Shown one piece after another: positions 18,701 to 26,651 of a stretch of 64,000 nucleotides of DNA (within the stretch, counting starts at the first letter, position 1; every line of letters begins with the position of its first letter). The notes below the pieces were generated by a model, which made no database searches, was not told the origin of the DNA, and saw only the letters and a list, made by a program, of their open reading frames with translations. The stretch is taken from contig CAAGJM010000013.1 in the NCBI GenBank assembly GCA_900770185.1, positions 1 through 64,000 of the forward strand. Direction: 5' to 3'. This stretch comes from Clostridia bacterium (GTDB lineage: Bacteria > Bacillota > Clostridia > Christensenellales > Borkfalkiaceae). A program made the position numbers and the translations under genes.

Positions 18701-18988
18701 TTTTGTTTGTCCGATTTTAAACGTTCCTAAACTGAAAGTTGCGCCCGCTCCGCCCGTAAGTTTAACGCCGCTATACTTTAAGTCGGCGTTTGCGGGTTGC
18801 GCCTCGTCTTTTACGTATGCCGCTTGCGCGCCGTCTGACATAGAAACGTCCAAAGCCGTTACGTTTATATCGGCATCCGCTGCTAAGACTTCGCTTTTCG
18901 TGTTCATAGCCGCAAAAACGCCGGACATGGCAAGAGCCAGCGAGAGCGCGGATACGATTAAAAATTTATTGCGCGATTTTTGCTTCAT
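15719..18988 (-). CDS. Large surface protein with a tandemly duplicated module and InlB-type repeats
   Basis: A 1089-residue protein, first in the four-gene operon. There is a signal peptide (KFLIVSALSLALAMSGVFAA), a C-terminal membrane helix (IIAFAVAGVGLGLIVFAVVV, about 1050-1072) and a charged tail. Residues about 45-310 and 425-690 are clearly two copies of one beta-rich module; landmarks are GVKLTGGAGATFSLG / GIKLTGSAGATFNLG, NGLYTG / NGFYTG, SFLSFVY / GFLSFVY, and AWEGF / PWAGF with a final IIVTS / IIITS. An Ig-like part follows (about 720-800), then two InlB_B (Flg_new) repeats at about 890-1040 with GYTFGGWYLG and GYVFDGWVDE. InlB-type repeats are usual in Gram-positive surface proteins. 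A ribosome site AAAGGGG precedes the ATG at 18988. No catalytic motif is seen; a binding role at the surface is inferred. Confidence 0.65.
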   Translation of the reverse strand: MKQKSRNKFLIVSALSLALAMSGVFAAMNTKSEVLAADADINVTALDVSMSDGAQAAYVKDEAQPANADLKYSGVKLTGGAGATFSLGTFKIGQTKSFWNGSEHDTENVKNGLYTGNDYQSFLSFVYSQQAREDKLLDISSLTVTLKSVDNIINYVSYNVVPYADGNELLIKSKSTNNNIYTCNRYETDGVGLKYNVRRQLNCNGAQPKAVDLVWDNQKASAYTNIAYAQDVSSIKGAFCIRNYKMDAVSQIDGKDYYHATEGKPVYNENSFHAWEGFSDGEEVECTLTFESLQSDKETASIIVTSLCGNDLGDNFIVESGDIRLSGNNAATAKKGDSVTLKAPSKKYLCFGGAEADTQTDVYFAGKKIKTVIYGANGLSTEQFTFDRGGKYVLKHAVGENALQLEEVITVSDTEEFSASAYAAKIIKSGDNAAAGFVASEKQAAIDKTYGGIKLTGSAGATFNLGSFVIDSDKFYWGSTERDVTNTENGFYTGKRQGFLSFVYAPTYAKKEISELTVTLTNADNENEYVSFRISEHNKSGYLKIQAAATNNGVYACERFEKGGNTLGYNLPRDTMKWFGNQTVPVELIYDNAKVSAYTNSTYSNTSSTAIGGVYVVRNFNSDVNRYCSKANDASASDDDVLQGSKFYTDNGFAPWAGFKEGTEVKCTVEFSSLSEENESSIIITSFAGEDLSRETLTVSHDNDALVVKGGDGEALDLNAVPEIPVDGSLVLPKIKRLNLFTGESDFNGVMLVAAPNNSIIYEETYSSTAKLNKDKLIENGSGEYKVIATDAYGNLKFRYSVNVYPVLSVEANNAEVKVDGETLENGKTVRADDEMKITVSVKKGYAITAITLDGAAQDTKEQFVLSAQNGFKNLKITVSAIIYDLKYAYFDGSQTGLNDRTFTVEDIANKTFELESPVKQGYTFGGWYLGSSKIESVSDLPLESVTLTGTFVKEHKKITCVIDGTEKAVNSYGDDFSSYVPEKEGYVFDGWVDENGEKVNLSNLTSGAKIYAKFIKAKEIPTAGKETSGATLNADIADGEIIGAYKIGVPEIIAFAVAGVGLGLIVFAVVVFFKNKAKPIRENDDEKV

Positions 18989-19144
18989 TTATGTTCCCCT
19001 TTGTTATTTTGTGATTGCGAAATAAAAAACACTCCGCCACAGTTATATTGTATAACAAAATTCAAAACACAAATTTATAATATTTTGACAATAAGGGTTA
19101 AAAATATTAATATTTTGACTTGTTTTTGAACTTCAAAGCCATTT

Positions 19145-19180
19145 AAAAAACGGCTACGCCGCGCGGCGTGCCGTTTTTTT
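19145..19180 (-). terminator. Terminator between the EamA gene and the surface operon
   Basis: A long hairpin: AAAAAACGGC with GCCGTTTTTT enclosing TACGCCGCGCGGCGT. The T-run and A-run make it usable on either strand, but only minus-strand genes flank it, so it ends the EamA transcript. Between it and the ATG at 18988 the sequence is very AT-rich, with a direct repeat (TAATATTTTGAC at 19078 and 19108). Confidence 0.85.
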
Positions 19181-19203
19181 ATCATAAAATATGCAATTTA
19201 CCG

Positions 19204-20220
19204 TCATTTTTGCGCCGAGCCTTTATTATCGCTGCGTTTTTTGAAAATCTTTTTAAAATCAAACTCCGTTTCGTTAATAATTACGGCTATAAACACGATT
19301 ATAAAGCCGATTATCAAGAAGGCCGTCAACTTTTCCGCGCCGAACAAAACGCTGAAAAGAGTGCCGAAAACCGCTTCCAGGCTTAAAATGAGCGACGCCT
19401 GATTTGCGCTGACGAGTTTCTGACCGAAAATTTGCATCATTTGCGCGCCGAGCGTGCATATCACCGCAAGGTAGGCGATTTTTAAAATTTGACCGCCACT
19501 CAGCTTAAACGCCGCCCCGCCCGACACGGGCAGGTGATAGCAAACGGAAATCAACGCGGAAACCGCCCCGACGGTTAAAAGCTCGACCGTTAAAAGCTGA
19601 ATCGTTTTATAAAAGCCGCCGCTATCCTGCCCCGCGTCTTCCGCACCGTTTTCTAAAACCCCGTCGCCTTTATTTTCGATAAGCATCGGCTCGCTTTGGA
19701 ATTTGTTGATAAATATGATTTGCAGCGCGTAGAATATTGCGCAGATAAGGGTCAATAAGTTACCTAAAAAGGCGTTTGAAGCCTTGTCGCTTTCACCCGA
19801 CAATGCGACGAATCCGACGCCGAGTACGCACAGCACAGCCGAAACGACGTTATAAATTTTAGGCTTCTTTTTGAAAAACGCCCACATCATAAAGGGCACC
19901 ATCATCGAGTAAACGCTGGTTAAAAACGCGTTGCGCGCGGGTGTTGTGTAGCCTAACCCAACCGTCTGAAAGCCGTACGCGCCCGACAAACACAAACCCA
20001 AAATCAAGCCTTGCAAAAAGGTTTTTTTATCAGTTTTAAGGTTGGTCTTAATAAAAACAAAGAATAAAACGAGCCCCGAAGTCAAAAACCTTAGCGTTAA
20101 AACGTAAAAGGCGGGAACCGACTCAATCGTTTCTTTTAAAATGAAAAACGACGTGCCCCACACAACGGTTGCAAGCAGTAATAAAAATTGTCCTAAAAAA
20201 GTGAGTTTTTTCGATTGCAT
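19204..20220 (-). CDS. EamA/DMT-type transporter
   Basis: A 338-residue polytopic protein with ten predicted membrane spans in two five-helix halves, the drug/metabolite transporter layout. Helix 1 has the usual LLLLATVVWGTSFFILK and the second half ends with ASLILSLEAVFGTLFSVLFG, a typical EamA stretch. An acidic loop of about 35 residues (ENKGDGVLENGAEDAGQD, near residue 185) separates the halves and is longer than usual. The C-terminus is lysine-rich. The substrate cannot be predicted from the sequence. It is transcribed alone, with the terminator at 19145-19180. A possible promoter (TTACAA, then TATTAT at 16 bp) lies in the 87 bp upstream. Confidence 0.85.
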   Translation of the reverse strand: MQSKKLTFLGQFLLLLATVVWGTSFFILKETIESVPAFYVLTLRFLTSGLVLFFVFIKTNLKTDKKTFLQGLILGLCLSGAYGFQTVGLGYTTPARNAFLTSVYSMMVPFMMWAFFKKKPKIYNVVSAVLCVLGVGFVALSGESDKASNAFLGNLLTLICAIFYALQIIFINKFQSEPMLIENKGDGVLENGAEDAGQDSGGFYKTIQLLTVELLTVGAVSALISVCYHLPVSGGAAFKLSGGQILKIAYLAVICTLGAQMMQIFGQKLVSANQASLILSLEAVFGTLFSVLFGAEKLTAFLIIGFIIVFIAVIINETEFDFKKIFKKRSDNKGSAQK

Positions 20221-20284
20221 AAACTTATGAACCTACGTAAGTTATTGAATTTATAATAACACATCGCGTTTTTTTTGTAAAACA

Positions 20285-20308
20285 AAAACTTGCCGTAAGG
20301 CAAGTTTT
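20285..20308 (-). terminator. Terminator of the nucleoside salvage operon
   Basis: A 10-bp stem AAAACTTGCC (20285-20294) with 20299-20308 and loop GTAA, followed on the minus strand by TTTTTGTTTT. The stem touches the stop codon of pdp. Confidence 0.85.
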
Positions 20309-21609
20309 CACTCAATCGTCTTAATTACTATCGGCTTAATTTCGGGTTTTAAGTCCGATATAACGGTTGCGTTCAATATTGAATTTTCGGAATAATCGAA
20401 TAAACTTTCGTCATTTGCAAAAAGCGTTAAAATCTTATCGCCCGCGCGTATATGGTCGCCGACTTTTTTGTGTATATAAAGCCCCGCCGTATAGTCGATT
20501 TTGTCTACCGCTTTGTTTCGCCCCGCGCCCAAATTAAGCGCGGCAAGCCCGTACTTTTCAGCGTCCACAAGCGTAACGTATCCCTCTTTTTCGGCGCAAA
20601 CCGCGCGGGAATATTTTGCCTTTTTAAAATTGTCGGTATTTTTTATAAGCGCGATATCTCCGCCTTGCGAAGCAACCGTATTTTCAAACGCTTTAAGCGC
20701 AGCCCCGCTTATTATCGCGGTTTTTGCTAAGCTTAAACATTTTTTTAAATCGCCGTAGCCTGAAAGCCGCAAAATTTCAGCCGATAAGCGTAAGCTTAAC
20801 TCTTTAAGCCGCTCTTCGCCGCCGCCCCTTAAAACTTCGACCGCCTCGATAACCTCAAGACTGTTTCCGACGGCGCGCCCCAAAGGTTCGCTCATGTCGG
20901 ATATGACGGCGCAAATTTTTTTATTCGCCCGTTTGCCGGTTGCCACCATGGCTTTGGCGAGACTTTCCGCGCCCGCGATATCTTTCATAAACGCGCCGCT
21001 GCCCGTTTTTACGTCTAAAACGATAACGTCGTCGTCACACGCAAGTTTTTTGCCCATTATTGACGACGCGATAAGGGGAATGCTGTCAACCGTGGCGGTT
21101 ACGTCACGCAAGGCGTATAAAATTTTATCGGCGGGCGCTAAGTTTTTGGTCTGACCTATTATCGCCGCGCCGCTTTTGTTTACGACGTTTATAAAATCTT
21201 TTGCAGATAAATCGACCTTAAACCCGTCGATAGATTCGAGTTTATCTATCGTGCCGCCCGTATACCCTAAGCCCCTGCCGCTCATTTTGGCAACCTTTAC
21301 GCCGAGCGACGAAACGATAGGCGTTACAATCAAACTCGTTTTATCGCCAACGCCGCCGGTCGAATGTTTGTCGGCGCGCACCCCTTTAATATCCGAAAAA
21401 TCGAGTTTTTCGCCCGAATTTGCTATGGCAAGGGTTAAATTCGCAGTTTCATCGTCGGACATACCCCGAAAGTAAACAGCCATTAAAAACGCCGAAAGTT
21501 GATAATCGGGCACCGCGCCCGAAACCGCGCCGTTTATAATAAAATCTATTTCTTCTTTATTAAGCAAAAACCCGTCCCGCTTCTTTTTAATTATATCGTA
21601 CGCGCGCAT
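20308..21609 (-). CDS. pdp: Pyrimidine-nucleoside phosphorylase
   Basis: A 433-residue enzyme that splits uridine, deoxyuridine and thymidine with phosphate to base and (deoxy)ribose 1-phosphate. The helical N-terminal domain is followed by the phosphate-binding KHSTGGVGDKTSL (about 81-93) and the family signature SGRGLGYTGGTIDKLES (about 115-131). The C-terminal domain includes AGLYIHKKVGDHIRAGD. The length fits Pdp/DeoA. It is the third gene of the deoD-deoB-pdp operon, one base after deoB, so the ribose phosphates it makes can pass to DeoB. The name pdp rather than deoA follows Bacillota usage; the sequence does not prove broad substrate range. Confidence 0.95.
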   Translation of the reverse strand: MRAYDIIKKKRDGFLLNKEEIDFIINGAVSGAVPDYQLSAFLMAVYFRGMSDDETANLTLAIANSGEKLDFSDIKGVRADKHSTGGVGDKTSLIVTPIVSSLGVKVAKMSGRGLGYTGGTIDKLESIDGFKVDLSAKDFINVVNKSGAAIIGQTKNLAPADKILYALRDVTATVDSIPLIASSIMGKKLACDDDVIVLDVKTGSGAFMKDIAGAESLAKAMVATGKRANKKICAVISDMSEPLGRAVGNSLEVIEAVEVLRGGGEERLKELSLRLSAEILRLSGYGDLKKCLSLAKTAIISGAALKAFENTVASQGGDIALIKNTDNFKKAKYSRAVCAEKEGYVTLVDAEKYGLAALNLGAGRNKAVDKIDYTAGLYIHKKVGDHIRAGDKILTLFANDESLFDYSENSILNATVISDLKPEIKPIVIKTIE

Positions 21610-21610
21610 T

Positions 21611-22801
21611 TTAACCTTTAATTTTATCTAAAAAACTTACCCCGTCCAAAGCTTTAAACGGGAGATCGAATCCGTCCAGAACCGTTGCGCCAATGTCTGC
21701 AAAGGTGGGCAAAACGCCAAGGTTTACGCCGCTTTTTAAGCCGTCGCCCGAAATTAACATAGGCGTATACTCACGCGAATGGTCGGTTGAGGGGGTGGAC
21801 GGGTCGCAACCGTGGTCGGCGGTTATAATAAGCGCGTCGCCCCGCTTCATCTCAGTCAAAAATTCGCCTAAAAACTTATCGAATTTATTAAGCGCGTTTG
21901 CGTAACCCAAAACGTCGTTACGGTGCCCGTAAAGCATATCGAAGTCTACAAGGTTTAAAAAACAAAGCCCGTTAAAATCTTTTTTAACGTACTCGCTTAT
22001 CACCCGCATGCCGTCCGCGTTGCCGCTCGTTTTAGTCGTTTCGGTAATGCCCTGCGCGGCGAAAATATCGTTTATTTTGCCGATACCTATGACGGAATAT
22101 CCGCTTTCTTTCAAGTAGTCAAGCATCGTTTTTTTAGGCGGCTTGACGGAAAAATCGTGCCGATTTGCAGTGCGGTAAAAGGGATAATCGCCTGCAAAGG
22201 GTCTTGCAATCACGCGGGCGACGTTGTTTTTACCCGTAAGCATCTCCCGCGCAAGTTCAGAGTATTTATATAACTCGCTTACGCCGACAACGCTTTCGTG
22301 CGCGGCTATCTGAAACACGCTGTCTGCAGAGGTGTAGACGATAAGCCCGCCCGTTTTTATTTGTTCTTCGCCGTAGTCTTTAATGACTTCCGTCCCCGAA
22401 TACGGCTTGTTGCAGAGAATTTTTTTGCCCGTTTTACGAGAAAATTCGTCTATTATATCTTTCGGAAAGCCGTTCGGGTAGGTGGGGAAAGGCGATTTTG
22501 AAATTACGCCCGCAATCTCGAAGTGACCGACGGTCGTATCCTTCCCCGCCGATTTTTCAGCCATTTTAGCGTAACTTGCGGCGGGCGAATTTACGGCGAG
22601 TTTTTCTCTTCCGTAAACGCCGTTTACGTTATATAAGCCGAGTTTTTTAAGGTTATGGATATTTAAAATTCCGCTTTCGGTAACTGCCCTTAAAGTATCG
22701 GAACCAACGTCGTTAAACCTGGCGGCGTCCGGGAGTTCACCCACGCCGAAGCTATCCAGCACTATTAAAAAACAACGGTTGAACAAAGGTTTTTTATTCA
22801 T
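21611..22801 (-). CDS. deoB: Phosphopentomutase
   Basis: A 396-residue metal-dependent mutase of the alkaline phosphatase superfamily that interconverts (deoxy)ribose 1-phosphate and 5-phosphate. The N-terminal metal site reads VLDSFGVGELPDA, and the C-terminal metal cluster TADHGCDPSTPSTDHSREY is complete, including the Asp and His ligands. The threonine phosphorylation region is KDTTVGHFE. The length is normal. It lies between the purine and pyrimidine nucleoside phosphorylases with gaps of 6 and 1 bp, and so connects both to the pentose phosphate pool. No deoC aldolase follows in the window. Confidence 0.97.
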   Translation of the reverse strand: MNKKPLFNRCFLIVLDSFGVGELPDAARFNDVGSDTLRAVTESGILNIHNLKKLGLYNVNGVYGREKLAVNSPAASYAKMAEKSAGKDTTVGHFEIAGVISKSPFPTYPNGFPKDIIDEFSRKTGKKILCNKPYSGTEVIKDYGEEQIKTGGLIVYTSADSVFQIAAHESVVGVSELYKYSELAREMLTGKNNVARVIARPFAGDYPFYRTANRHDFSVKPPKKTMLDYLKESGYSVIGIGKINDIFAAQGITETTKTSGNADGMRVISEYVKKDFNGLCFLNLVDFDMLYGHRNDVLGYANALNKFDKFLGEFLTEMKRGDALIITADHGCDPSTPSTDHSREYTPMLISGDGLKSGVNLGVLPTFADIGATVLDGFDLPFKALDGVSFLDKIKG

Positions 22802-22807
22802 ATTTTG

Positions 22808-23518
22808 TTAAAATTTTATTGCCGTTTCAAGCGCAAGCATTATCATATCGGTGAACGATTTTTCTCGCTCTAAGGGGGTGGTTATTTCGTTTGTATGCAC
22901 GAAAGAGTCGCTTACCGTTAAGATTGCAAGAGCCCTTTTATTTAAACGCGCGGCGTTCATGTAAAGAGCCGCAGCCTCCATTTCAACCCCCAAAACGCCG
23001 AGTTCTGCCCACTTTAAAGTATCGCTTGCTTCGTCGTAAAAAATGTCGGAACTCAAAACGTTCCCCACGGCGACGGTTATATTCTTACTTTTAGCCGCTT
23101 CTTCCGCCGTTTTTAAGAGTTCGTAACTTGCAATCGCCGAAAAATTTCCGTTTAAGCCGTACTGCGAAAAATAGTTGCCGTTCGTGCACGCGCCCATCGC
23201 TAAAATTACGTCTTTAACGTGTAAATTTTCGGTAAGCCCGCCGCATGAACCGACCCTTATAATATTTTCAACCCCGTAAAACTTAAAAAGTTCGTAGCTA
23301 TAAATGCCGATTGACGGCTGCCCCATCCCCGATGCCATAACCGAAACGGGTTTGCCGTTATATTCGCCCGTGTATCCTTGAATACCGCGCACGTTGTTTA
23401 CAAGTTTTGCGTTTTTTAAAAAAGTTTCGGCAATGAATTTTGCGCGTAGCGGGTCGCCCGGCATTAAAACCGTTTTTGCAAAGTCGCCTAAGTTCGCGCT
23501 GTTATGCGGTGTTGACAT
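22808..23518 (-). CDS. deoD: Purine-nucleoside phosphorylase, DeoD type
   Basis: A 236-residue hexameric-type purine nucleoside phosphorylase that phosphorolyses (deoxy)inosine, guanosine and adenosine. Motifs: VLMPGDPLRAKFIAE near the N-terminus, VRGIQGYTGEYNG, the GMGQPSIGIYSYEL block, RVGSCGG for phosphate, and GVEMEAAALYMNA for ribose and base. I place the start at 23518 (STPHNSAN...) because a GGAG site lies 8 bases upstream and the protein then has the family length. A longer frame to 23560 adds 14 residues without a ribosome site. It is first in the operon, behind the promoter at 23551-23579. Confidence 0.96.
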   Translation of the reverse strand: MSTPHNSANLGDFAKTVLMPGDPLRAKFIAETFLKNAKLVNNVRGIQGYTGEYNGKPVSVMASGMGQPSIGIYSYELFKFYGVENIIRVGSCGGLTENLHVKDVILAMGACTNGNYFSQYGLNGNFSAIASYELLKTAEEAAKSKNITVAVGNVLSSDIFYDEASDTLKWAELGVLGVEMEAAALYMNAARLNKRALAILTVSDSFVHTNEITTPLEREKSFTDMIMLALETAIKF

Positions 23519-23550
23519 ATTTTTGCTCCTTATAAATAACTTACGCTTAA

Positions 23551-23579
23551 ATTTTATCACTTTTAATCGGTTTTTACAA
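23551..23579 (-). promoter_or_regulatory. Promoter of the deoD-deoB-pdp operon
   Basis: On the minus strand TTGTAA (23574-23579) and TAAAAT (23551-23556) have a 17-bp spacer, about 30 bases before the deoD ATG. No operator palindrome is evident. Confidence 0.55.
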
Positions 23580-23684
23580 CCGCTATTTTAAAATTGCAAG
23601 ACAATAACAACGCCCGTTTGCTGAATTCGCCGCCATAGCCGCTTCCGCGAGATTCTTCACTGCGTTCAGAAGGACACAACTTCC

Positions 23685-23800
23685 CGTCACCCTGAGCCTG
23701 TCGAAGGGTCTAGGCGGCACGCCGCATTACGGAAGTGCCTGACATAGAATACGCTTCGCTAGATGTTTCGACTGCGCTTACGCTCCGCTCAACATGACAA
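23685..23800. repeat. Dispersed inverted-repeat element
   Basis: The left part, CGTCACCCTGAG...GGGTCTAG, and the right part, CTAGATGTTTCGACTGCGC...AACATGAC, are imperfect inverted copies. The same right arm, base for base over more than 35 positions, stands at 54112-54152. It belongs to the CTCAGAATGACA-type intergenic repeats common in Bacillota assemblies. The surrounding 23594-23910 has no gene. Confidence 0.7.
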
Positions 23801-23910
23801 GCAAGAGAAAAATATTATAAACAAAATTATCAGTTTGCCGCTAAGCATATAAGTTAAGCGCGGCGGGAGCGAACCCCTGATTTGCGTTAGGTTTGCATAG
23901 TTTAAACCAC

Positions 23911-23941
23911 AAAAAAACGCGGCTTTATTGCCGCGTTTTTT
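23911..23941 (-). terminator. Terminator of pnp
   Basis: A stem AAAAAACGCGGC / GCCGCGTTTTTT with a 6-base loop lies 5 bases after the pnp stop codon, with a T-run on the minus strand. Confidence 0.88.
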
Positions 23942-23945
23942 AAGT

Positions 23946-26045
23946 TTAGTTGTCAATTTTTTCAAGAAGTTTAAGGTCAACGCCTTTTTCGGAGATTTTA
24001 ATAATCTCAACTTTAACGGTGTCGCCGAGTTTAAGAACTTCTTCAACGCTTTCGATGCGCTTATCGCTCATCTTCGAGATGTGAATCATACCGTCTTTCG
24101 TCGGGGTAAGCTCGCAGAACGCGCCCACTTTCGGAAGAATTCTGACGACGGTAGAAATAAACATATCGCCGACTTCAAGGTCCTTAGCGATGGACTGTAC
24201 GATTGCTTTCGCCTGATTTGCCCTGTCCATATTTTCGTCGTAAGTGGCGATGTAAACCTTACCGTCGTCTTCGATGTCGATTTTAACGCCCGTTTCGTCG
24301 ATGATTTTGTTGATGGTCTTTCCGCCGGAACCGATAACGTCTTTAATCTTTTCGGGGTCGATGTTAAAGGTGATAATCTTCGGAGCGTATTTGGAAAGAG
24401 TCGGGTTGACCTCGGGGAGAACTTCAAGCATTTTATTGAGAATGAAGTGTCTGCCTTCGTTAGCCTGCGAGATAGCCTTTCTTAAAATAGCTTCGTCGAT
24501 ACCTTTGATTTTTATATCCATCTGAATTGCGGTGATGCCTTTAACGGTACCCGCAACCTTAAAGTCCATATCGCCGAGGAAGTCTTCCAAGCCCTGAATA
24601 TCGCTCATAACGGAAACTTTGCCGCTTTCAACGTCTTTGATAAGACCCATCGCAATACCCGCAACAGGCGCTTTAATGGGAACGCCCGCGTCCATAAGGG
24701 CAAGGGTCGAGCCGCAAACGGAGCCTTGCGAAGTGGAGCCGTTCGAAGATAAAACTTCGGAAACAAGCCTTATAGCGTAGGGGAATTCTTCAACCGACGG
24801 AATAACCGGTTCAAGCGCCCTTTCCGCAAGCGCGCCGTGACCGATTTCGCGACGGCCGGGGCTTCTTAACGCCTTTGCTTCGCCGGAAGCATAACCGGGC
24901 ATGTTGTAGTGGTGAATGTAGCGTTTAGCGACTTCGTCGTCAAGACCTTCGAGCTTCTGTACTTCGCTGATGGTGCCGAGCGTACAAGTAGTCATAACCT
25001 GAGTTTGTCCGCGCGTAAACACACCCGAACCGTGAACCCTCGGCAAAATGCCGTGTTCGCACCAGATGGGGCGGATTTCGGTTAAAGTTCTGCCGTCGGG
25101 ACGAACGCCGAAGTTGGTGATTTTCGCTCTGACCTTTTCTTTCGTTATATAGTAAAGGGAGTCTTTGATTTCCCTTGCCATGTCGGGATAAATATCGGCA
25201 AAATGCTCTAAGCAGTCCTTTTCGACTTCGTCTTGCCTGTTTTGACGCTCTTCTCTGTCAAAAGTGTCGAGAGCCCAGTCAAGCTTTTCGCCCGCATATT
25301 CGCGTACGGCTTTATCAAGATCTTCGGGAACGTGATAAAGTTCCATTTCAAGCTTCTTTTTACCGCAAGCCGCAACGATTTCTTCGATGAAAGCGCACTG
25401 GCGTTTGATTTCTTCGTGGCCGAATAAAATAGCCTGAACCATTTCTTCGTCGGAAATTTCTTTACTGCCCGCTTCAACCATCATAATGGCGTCTTTCGTG
25501 CCGGATAAATATAAGCTTAATCTGCTCTTTTCGCGCTGAGCCGCGTCGGGGTTGATTATATATTTACCGTCAACCATTCCGACCAAAACCGAGCCGGTGG
25601 GACCCTGCCACGGAATATCGGATATGGAAAGCGCGACGGAGCTGCCGAACATTGCAAGCGGTTCGGGCATAACGTTCGTATCGACCGAAAGCGCGGTCGC
25701 GATAACGGTTACGTCGTTAAAAATACCCTTGGGGAAGAGGGGACGAATGGGTCTGTCGATAAGACGGGAAACGAGAATGGCTTTGTCGCTTGCCCTGCCC
25801 TCTCTCTTTTTAAACCCGCCGGGGATTTTGCCGACGGCGTACATTTTTTCTTCATAGTCTACGCTTAGCGGGAAGAAGTCCATTCCTTCTCTCGGAACGG
25901 GAGCCATGGTTACGTTCACCATAACGACGGTGTCGCCGCACTTTACCATGCACGAGCCGTTAGCCTGCTGAGCGTACTTACCGACGTCGACGGTGACTTC
26001 GCGCCCGCCGATTTCGGTTTTAAACACTTTGTGATTTTCTAACAT
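23946..26045 (-). CDS. pnp: Polyribonucleotide nucleotidyltransferase (PNPase)
   Basis: A 699-residue 3'-to-5' phosphorolytic exoribonuclease of RNA turnover. Two RNase PH domains are present (about 10-230 and 310-550), the first with RIDRPIRPLFPKG and the second with GRREIGHGALAERAL and SNGSTSQGSVCGS. A KH domain follows (about 555-615, KIKDVIGSGGKTINKI) and an S1 domain (about 620-690, GAFCELTPTKDGMIHIS). The length and domain order are standard for bacteria. It lies 210 bp downstream of rpsO, the classical rpsO-pnp pairing, with a hairpin in between. Confidence 0.98.
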   Translation of the reverse strand: MLENHKVFKTEIGGREVTVDVGKYAQQANGSCMVKCGDTVVMVNVTMAPVPREGMDFFPLSVDYEEKMYAVGKIPGGFKKREGRASDKAILVSRLIDRPIRPLFPKGIFNDVTVIATALSVDTNVMPEPLAMFGSSVALSISDIPWQGPTGSVLVGMVDGKYIINPDAAQREKSRLSLYLSGTKDAIMMVEAGSKEISDEEMVQAILFGHEEIKRQCAFIEEIVAACGKKKLEMELYHVPEDLDKAVREYAGEKLDWALDTFDREERQNRQDEVEKDCLEHFADIYPDMAREIKDSLYYITKEKVRAKITNFGVRPDGRTLTEIRPIWCEHGILPRVHGSGVFTRGQTQVMTTCTLGTISEVQKLEGLDDEVAKRYIHHYNMPGYASGEAKALRSPGRREIGHGALAERALEPVIPSVEEFPYAIRLVSEVLSSNGSTSQGSVCGSTLALMDAGVPIKAPVAGIAMGLIKDVESGKVSVMSDIQGLEDFLGDMDFKVAGTVKGITAIQMDIKIKGIDEAILRKAISQANEGRHFILNKMLEVLPEVNPTLSKYAPKIITFNIDPEKIKDVIGSGGKTINKIIDETGVKIDIEDDGKVYIATYDENMDRANQAKAIVQSIAKDLEVGDMFISTVVRILPKVGAFCELTPTKDGMIHISKMSDKRIESVEEVLKLGDTVKVEIIKISEKGVDLKLLEKIDN

Positions 26046-26224
26046 TTTGTTCTCCTTAATACCTTAATTTTAACTCTGATAGTCGATATGTATGCGCAAA
26101 TATGCGCGTTTTTTTATTTTTGTTGCGGGCTATACGGTTGATTTTCAAAACCGCGCCGCAATTATTCGTTTCAGCCGATTTTACGCGTTACGCTACCGCC
26201 TTAAATAAACCCTTTACATTTAAA

Positions 26225-26250
26225 ATAGGGAGCTTTAAAAAACCCCCTAT
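26225..26250 (-). terminator. Weak hairpin after rpsO
   Basis: A 6-bp stem ATAGGG (26225-26230) with CCCTAT (26245-26250), followed on the minus strand by TTTAAAT. It may be a partial terminator or RNA processing site between rpsO and pnp. Confidence 0.5.
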
Positions 26251-26255
26251 CCTGA

Positions 26256-26519
26256 TTACTTTCTTAAACCGAGTCTTGCAATAAGAGTTCTGTACGCTTC
26301 GATATCTTTAGATTTAAGATAATCTAAAAGACCTTTTCTGCGACCGACCATTTTCATAAGACCGCGACGAGAATGTTTATCGTTGTTGTTCTTCTGAAGA
26401 TGTTCGTTCAGGTGGTTGATTCTTTCGGTTAAAAGCGCAACCTGTACTTCGGCGGAACCGGTGTCGCCGTCGTGAGTTTTGTAAGCTTCGATAATGCCGG
26501 TTTTAAGTTCTTTTTCCAT
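26256..26519 (-). CDS. rpsO: 30S ribosomal protein S15
   Basis: 87 residues, the usual size. It shows the diagnostic THDGDTGSAEVQVALLTERI stretch, LNEHLQKNNNDKHSRRGL, and RRKGLLDYLKSKD. S15 binds helix 22 of 16S rRNA early in 30S assembly. It has its own promoter (26608-26636) and precedes pnp. Confidence 0.98.
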   Translation of the reverse strand: MEKELKTGIIEAYKTHDGDTGSAEVQVALLTERINHLNEHLQKNNNDKHSRRGLMKMVGRRKGLLDYLKSKDIEAYRTLIARLGLRK

Positions 26520-26607
26520 TTTATTTATCCTCCGTTATGGAAATATTCGCTTCCGACCAAGCAAAGAGCGTCGAGTATTCGCAACGCTTAGCCGAAAGTA
26601 CGCATAT

Positions 26608-26636
26608 ATTCTAACACACGTTTTTTAAAATAGCAA
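26608..26636 (-). promoter_or_regulatory. Promoter of rpsO
   Basis: On the minus strand TTGCTA (26631-26636) and TAGAAT (26608-26613) have a 17-bp spacer. The leader of about 80 bases up to rpsO could hold the S15 autoregulatory structure known in other bacteria; I did not identify it. Confidence 0.5.
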
Positions 26637-26651
26637 ACGTTTTCGCTTGTG

